In this document: piece by piece, positions 6,048 through 9,481 of the stretch | How positions within the stretch are numbered: position 1 is the stretch's first letter | How the letters are laid out: each line of letters begins with the position of its first letter | Source of the DNA: an uncultured Ruminococcus sp. | GTDB lineage: Bacteria; Bacillota; Clostridia; Oscillospirales; CAG-272 | DNA: 9,481 nucleotides | Reading direction: 5' to 3' | NCBI GenBank assembly: GCA_902803255.1 | Contig: CADCPG010000122.1 | Span: forward strand, 1 to 9,481 | Notes under the pieces: generated by a model | What the model was told of the DNA's origin: nothing | Seen by the model: only the letters and a program-made list of their open reading frames with translations | Databases searched by the model: none | Made by a program: the position numbers and the translations under genes

Positions 6048-7097
6048 ATGAAAGCGGTGGCTGTAAGCGACGTATATATCAAGAAAGATTATTACGAAGA
6101 ATGCTTCGCGTCTTATCCCGAATACGATCTGAAGGTGGTGGATTTCGGCGACGGGACCCGGACCGGCACCCGTGCGGTCTTCCACATGATCGAGAAGGGC
6201 GGACCCGAATCGGTCCCGCTGCCGGAAGAACTCTGCCGCGAGATCGAAGACGCCGACATACTCATGGTGCACATCTGCCCAGTCCCGCGCTCTCTCCTCG
6301 TGCGCGGAAAGAAGCTCCGCGCCGTGCTGTCGAACCGCGGGGGAGTCGAGAACATCGACGTCGCCGCGGCGTCAGAGCTCGGGATCCCGGTCTTAAACAA
6401 CCCGGCGCACAACGCGAACGGCGTCGCCGAGCTGACCGTCGGGCTGATACTGGCCGAGACGCGCAATATCGCGAGGTCGCACTTCTCGATGAAAAACGGC
6501 GTCTGGAACGAAGTCTACCCCAATACCGACAGGATCTTCGAGCTTCGCGGAAAGACGGTCGGCATCGTAGGGTACGGCAACATCGGCAGGCTCGTCGCTG
6601 AGAAGCTGTCTTCTTTCGGCGTGCGACTGCTCGTGAACGACATAAGATACGATCCCGACGAAATACTCGAAGACAGGGCAAGATACGGCATAGAGGCCGT
6701 CCCGCTGCCCGATCTTATGCGCCGGAGCGACGTCGTGACGCTCCACGTGCGAGGCACGCAGACTGTGCTCGACGCCTCCCTGCTCTCCCTCATGAAGCCG
6801 ACCGCCTTCTTCATCAATACCGCGCGGGCGTGTCTCGTCGACTACGGCGCGCTCTACACGCTGCTGAAGGAGCGGAGGATCGCCGGAGCGGCGCTCGAGG
6901 TGCATCCGACAGAACCGACGCCTCCCGGCTACCCCTTTGCCTCGCTCGACAACGTCACGCTCACGACGCACCGCGGAGGCGATACGCTGAACGCCTACAG
7001 CGACAGCCCCGCGATGGTCATGTCGGATTATGCAAGATATCTCGCGGGAAAGAAGCCGCGCTTCTTCGTCGATCCCGAAGTCGGATACGGAAAATAA
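6048..7097 (+). CDS. D-isomer-specific 2-hydroxyacid dehydrogenase, NAD-dependent
   Basis: A 349-residue cytoplasmic oxidoreductase of the D-2-hydroxyacid dehydrogenase family (phosphoglycerate, D-lactate, glyoxylate-type enzymes), which interconvert 2-hydroxy- and 2-keto-acids. The nucleotide-binding fold shows VGIVGYGNIG (171-180), with Asp198 at the end of strand 2 pointing to NAD rather than NADP. The catalytic set is Arg260 in NTARACLVD, Glu289 in HPTEP and His308 in TTHRGG. NPAHNANGVAELTVGLIL (118-135) is the usual dimer and substrate-loop region. The usual TARGG is TARAC here, and LHVP is LHVR. I recall these variants in a Clostridial subgroup found beside sugar-catabolic genes. The N-terminal domain (1-100) is too divergent to name a substrate, so serine biosynthesis should not be assumed. 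The gene is first in an apparent two-gene operon with the GH116 gene 16 bases downstream, behind a consensus promoter. Confidence 0.9.
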   Translation: MKAVAVSDVYIKKDYYEECFASYPEYDLKVVDFGDGTRTGTRAVFHMIEKGGPESVPLPEELCREIEDADILMVHICPVPRSLLVRGKKLRAVLSNRGGVENIDVAAASELGIPVLNNPAHNANGVAELTVGLILAETRNIARSHFSMKNGVWNEVYPNTDRIFELRGKTVGIVGYGNIGRLVAEKLSSFGVRLLVNDIRYDPDEILEDRARYGIEAVPLPDLMRRSDVVTLHVRGTQTVLDASLLSLMKPTAFFINTARACLVDYGALYTLLKERRIAGAALEVHPTEPTPPGYPFASLDNVTLTTHRGGDTLNAYSDSPAMVMSDYARYLAGKKPRFFVDPEVGYGK

Positions 7098-7113
7098 CAC
7101 GGAGGAATCAAAG

Positions 7114-9481
7114 ATGCCGCTGTACAAAGGCAAAAAAACGTCACAGATTTCCTTCCCTCTCGGCGGGATCGGGACCGGATGCATAGGGCTCGGAGGAAAC
7201 GGGAGACTTATGGACTGGGAGATATTCAACAGGCCGAACAAGGGGAGCCTGAACGGGTACTCTCACCTCGCGGTTAAGGCGGCGGACGGAGACAGGACCG
7301 TCGACGCGCGCGTCCTGGCGGGAGACATGTACTGCGACTTTGCCGGGCAGCACGGAAACGGATTCGGCTTCGGTCTGGCGAAGGGCACGATGGGAGGCTT
7401 CCCGCATTTCTCGTCGTGCGAATTCCTGGGGGAGTTCCCGGTAGCGGAGATCTCTTTCTCCGATCCGCACTTCCCCGCCGCCGTTAAGCTCACGGCGTTC
7501 AACCCGCTCATTCCGCTGAATTCCGGCGATTCAAGCATCCCGGCAGCTTTCTTCGAAGTGGGGCTTACGAACATCTCCGACCGCGCGCTCACATATACCG
7601 TCAACTTCACTGCCGCGAATCCCTTCACTCCGTCAGTGAACCGTCCGCTCGAAGGAGAGCGGGGGCTCACCGGCATCAGGATGGAGCAGCCCGGGACGAA
7701 CTGTGATCTGACTCTCGTCACCGACTGCCCGTCGGCGTCGGAGCAGCTTTACTGGTACAGAGGCGGCTGGCAGGACGGCATTGCCACATACTGGCGCGAA
7801 TTCTCGACTCAGCCGTCGATGCGCCGTCGCGATTATCCCGACGCAGGCAAAAAGGATCACTGCACGCTGTCGGCTTCTGTGGATGTCGCTCCGGGCGGCA
7901 GCGCGAAAGTGCGCTTCGTGCTCTCGTGGAGCATACCGGACAACTTCAACTACTGGAAACCGTACAAAGACGAAAACGGCTGCGACGTCACATGGAAGAA
8001 CTGGTACGCGACGAAGTGGCCCGACTCGGGCTCATCCGCCGTCTATGCCATGCGCGAATGGGACAGGCTCTTCGCGGGCACCGGCGCGTTTCGGGATGCG
8101 CTGTTCTCGTCGACGCTCGATCCCGCGGTGACCGACGCGGTGTCGTCGACGCTCTCGGTGCTAAAGTCACCGACCGTGTTACGGCTCGAGGACGGCTCGC
8201 TCTACGGCTGGGAGGGCTGCGGCGAGCGCAGAGGCAGCTGCGAGGGCTCGTGCACCCACGTCTGGAACTACGCCTACGCGGCCGCATTCCTGTTCCCCGA
8301 CCTCGAGAGGTCGATGCGAGAGAACGACTACCGCTACAATCAGTTCGAGGACGGCCATCTGTGCTTCCGCATGGCGCTGCCTCCCGGGCGCGAAAAGGGC
8401 TGGGACATGCCCTGCCTCGACGGCCAGATGGGCGGCGTGATCAAAGTCTTCAGGGAATGGAAGCTCTCCGGAGACACGGAGTGGATGCGTTCGCTCTTCC
8501 CTTCGGTCAGAATGGCCCTGGAATACGCCTGGAGCGCCGACTCGCCCCTGGGGTGGGATAAGGACAGGGACGGACTTCTCGAGGGCAGACAGCACCATAC
8601 GCTCGACACAGAGCTGTTCGGGCCGTCGGCCTGGCTCGAGGGGATGTATCTGGCGGCGCTGAAGGCCGCCTCCGGGATGGCCTCCGCACTCGGCATGAAT
8701 GAGAAGGCGGAGGAATATGCGGAGCTGTTCGGGAAGGGATCCGCCCTGACCGAAAATGAACTCTTCAACGGCAGCTATTACATCCAGAAGATCGACCTGA
8801 AGGACAGAGATCTCACTGAGAGATACGGAGCGGGAGAATACTGGAACCCCGAGGCGGGCGAGATAAAATACCAGATCGGCGAGGGCTGCGAGATCGACCA
8901 GCTGCTCGGCCAGTGGCACGCCTCGATTTGCGGTCTCGGAGACATCTTCGACCGGGAAAACAGGAGAACGGCGCTCAAGTCTCTCTTCCGGAACAATTAC
9001 AAAAAGTCGCTGCGTGAGTTCGCGAATCCATGGCGTCTGTTCGGCCTTAACGACGAGTCGGGCACGGTCATATGCGACTATCCCGAAGGTGCGGCCAAGC
9101 CCTGGATCCCCGTCCCGTACTGCGAGGAGACGATGCACGGCTTCGAATACGCACTCGCAGGACTTATGATATCCGAAGGGATGACAGAAGAGGGACTCAC
9201 GCTCATAAGAGCCGTGAGGGACAGATACGACGGAGAAAAACGCGACCCTTACAACGAGATCGAATGCGGCTCGAACTACGCGAGATCGATGGCGAGCTTC
9301 GCTCTCGTGCCGCTCTTTTCCGGCTTCGTCTTCGACCTTCCGCGAAAGACCGTCGGCTTCAGACCGCCGGCAGAGGGCGAACTGTACTGCCCCTGGTTCT
9401 GCGGGACCGCGTGGGGGACGGTAAAGATCGGCGAATCGTCGCTCGAGATGAAGATCATCGACGGACGGCTCGACGTACGAA
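7114..9481 (+). CDS. GH116 family beta-glycosidase, cytoplasmic (3' end cut by window)
   Basis: Open from ATG 7114 to the window edge, 789 codons with no stop, and probably nearly complete because relatives run to about 800 residues. The start has GGAGGA (7101-7106) 7 bases upstream. GH116 covers beta-glucosidases, beta-xylosidases and the animal glucosylceramidase GBA2. The N-terminal beta-sandwich opens with FPLGGIGTGCIGLGGNGRL (14-32) and DWEIFNRP. The alpha/alpha-barrel starts near residue 340. By memory alignment with GBA2, the nucleophile is Glu367 (GWEGC) and the acid/base Asp498 (HHTLDTELFG). Glu715 and Arg724 (NEIECGSNYAR) match the sugar-binding Glu/Arg pair. Other landmarks are CTHVWNYAYA (380-389), DKDRDGLLEG (482-491) and IDQLLGQW (594-601). 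No signal peptide or membrane anchor is seen, so it should cleave glycosides inside the cell. Coupling to the upstream dehydrogenase suggests a shared inducer. The exact substrate is unknown. Confidence 0.9.
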   Translation, partial: MPLYKGKKTSQISFPLGGIGTGCIGLGGNGRLMDWEIFNRPNKGSLNGYSHLAVKAADGDRTVDARVLAGDMYCDFAGQHGNGFGFGLAKGTMGGFPHFSSCEFLGEFPVAEISFSDPHFPAAVKLTAFNPLIPLNSGDSSIPAAFFEVGLTNISDRALTYTVNFTAANPFTPSVNRPLEGERGLTGIRMEQPGTNCDLTLVTDCPSASEQLYWYRGGWQDGIATYWREFSTQPSMRRRDYPDAGKKDHCTLSASVDVAPGGSAKVRFVLSWSIPDNFNYWKPYKDENGCDVTWKNWYATKWPDSGSSAVYAMREWDRLFAGTGAFRDALFSSTLDPAVTDAVSSTLSVLKSPTVLRLEDGSLYGWEGCGERRGSCEGSCTHVWNYAYAAAFLFPDLERSMRENDYRYNQFEDGHLCFRMALPPGREKGWDMPCLDGQMGGVIKVFREWKLSGDTEWMRSLFPSVRMALEYAWSADSPLGWDKDRDGLLEGRQHHTLDTELFGPSAWLEGMYLAALKAASGMASALGMNEKAEEYAELFGKGSALTENELFNGSYYIQKIDLKDRDLTERYGAGEYWNPEAGEIKYQIGEGCEIDQLLGQWHASICGLGDIFDRENRRTALKSLFRNNYKKSLREFANPWRLFGLNDESGTVICDYPEGAAKPWIPVPYCEETMHGFEYALAGLMISEGMTEEGLTLIRAVRDRYDGEKRDPYNEIECGSNYARSMASFALVPLFSGFVFDLPRKTVGFRPPAEGELYCPWFCGTAWGTVKIGESSLEMKIIDGRLDVR

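Noticed and set aside
5912..6082. A 57-residue N-terminal extension of the S66 peptidase from an ATG at 6082
   Set aside because: It would overlap the dehydrogenase start and span the divergent promoters. The GTG at 5911 has a near-perfect ribosome site and yields the normal family length.
8179..9138. A 319-codon minus-strand frame inside the GH116 gene
   Set aside because: The plus-strand GH116 frame carries continuous family motifs throughout this stretch, so the minus frame is a shadow.
1..9481. CRISPR arrays, transposon ends, tRNA or rRNA genes, phage genes
   Set aside because: No regularly spaced repeats, no terminal inverted repeats with a transposase, no cloverleaf-like or rRNA segments and no phage structural proteins were seen on reading both strands.

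Overview
The window is GC-rich, densely coded bacterial DNA. Coding regions strongly favour C- or G-ending codons, and the gaps between genes are short and AT-richer. Strong purine-rich Shine-Dalgarno sites, two near-perfect TTGACA/TATAAT promoters with 17-bp spacers, factor-independent terminators and the gene types all fit a Firmicute, most likely an uncultured gut- or rumen-type member of the Clostridia. That placement is inference: there is no rRNA or other decisive marker. Nothing looks like phage, a transposon, CRISPR or a known defence system.

Layout. Bases 1-400 hold the 3' end of methionyl-tRNA synthetase (its C-terminal tRNA-binding OB-fold domain), followed by a perfect 12-bp hairpin. 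Bases 557-2365 encode a cytoplasmic heparinase II/III-fold polysaccharide lyase-like protein. Bases 2546-3388 encode an unrecognised four-helix membrane protein with a C-terminal Cys/His cluster, behind a very strong promoter (2399-2427). Bases 3467-4924 encode a family C69 dipeptidase, an N-terminal-nucleophile cysteine hydrolase. A bidirectional terminator (4937-4968) separates it from the convergent minus-strand gene at 4982-5911, an S66 peptidase (LD-carboxypeptidase/MccF group). A divergent control region follows, with a 9-bp inverted repeat, a consensus promoter and a palindromic -10 element. Rightward from it come a D-2-hydroxyacid dehydrogenase (6048-7097) and, 16 bases on, a GH116 beta-glycosidase (7114 to the window end, 3' end missing).

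How they may work together. Two themes appear. One is intracellular carbohydrate breakdown: the lyase and the GH116 enzyme both lack signal peptides, so they should act on imported oligosaccharides or glycosides, and the dehydrogenase may handle a hydroxy- or keto-acid from the same route. The other is peptide salvage: the C69 dipeptidase and the S66 carboxypeptidase could both act on small peptides, including cell-wall fragments. No transporter or sugar kinase lies in the window to confirm a substrate. The parts most worth following up are the divergent control region, the dehydrogenase-GH116 pair and the orphan membrane protein. No wholly new system is evident.
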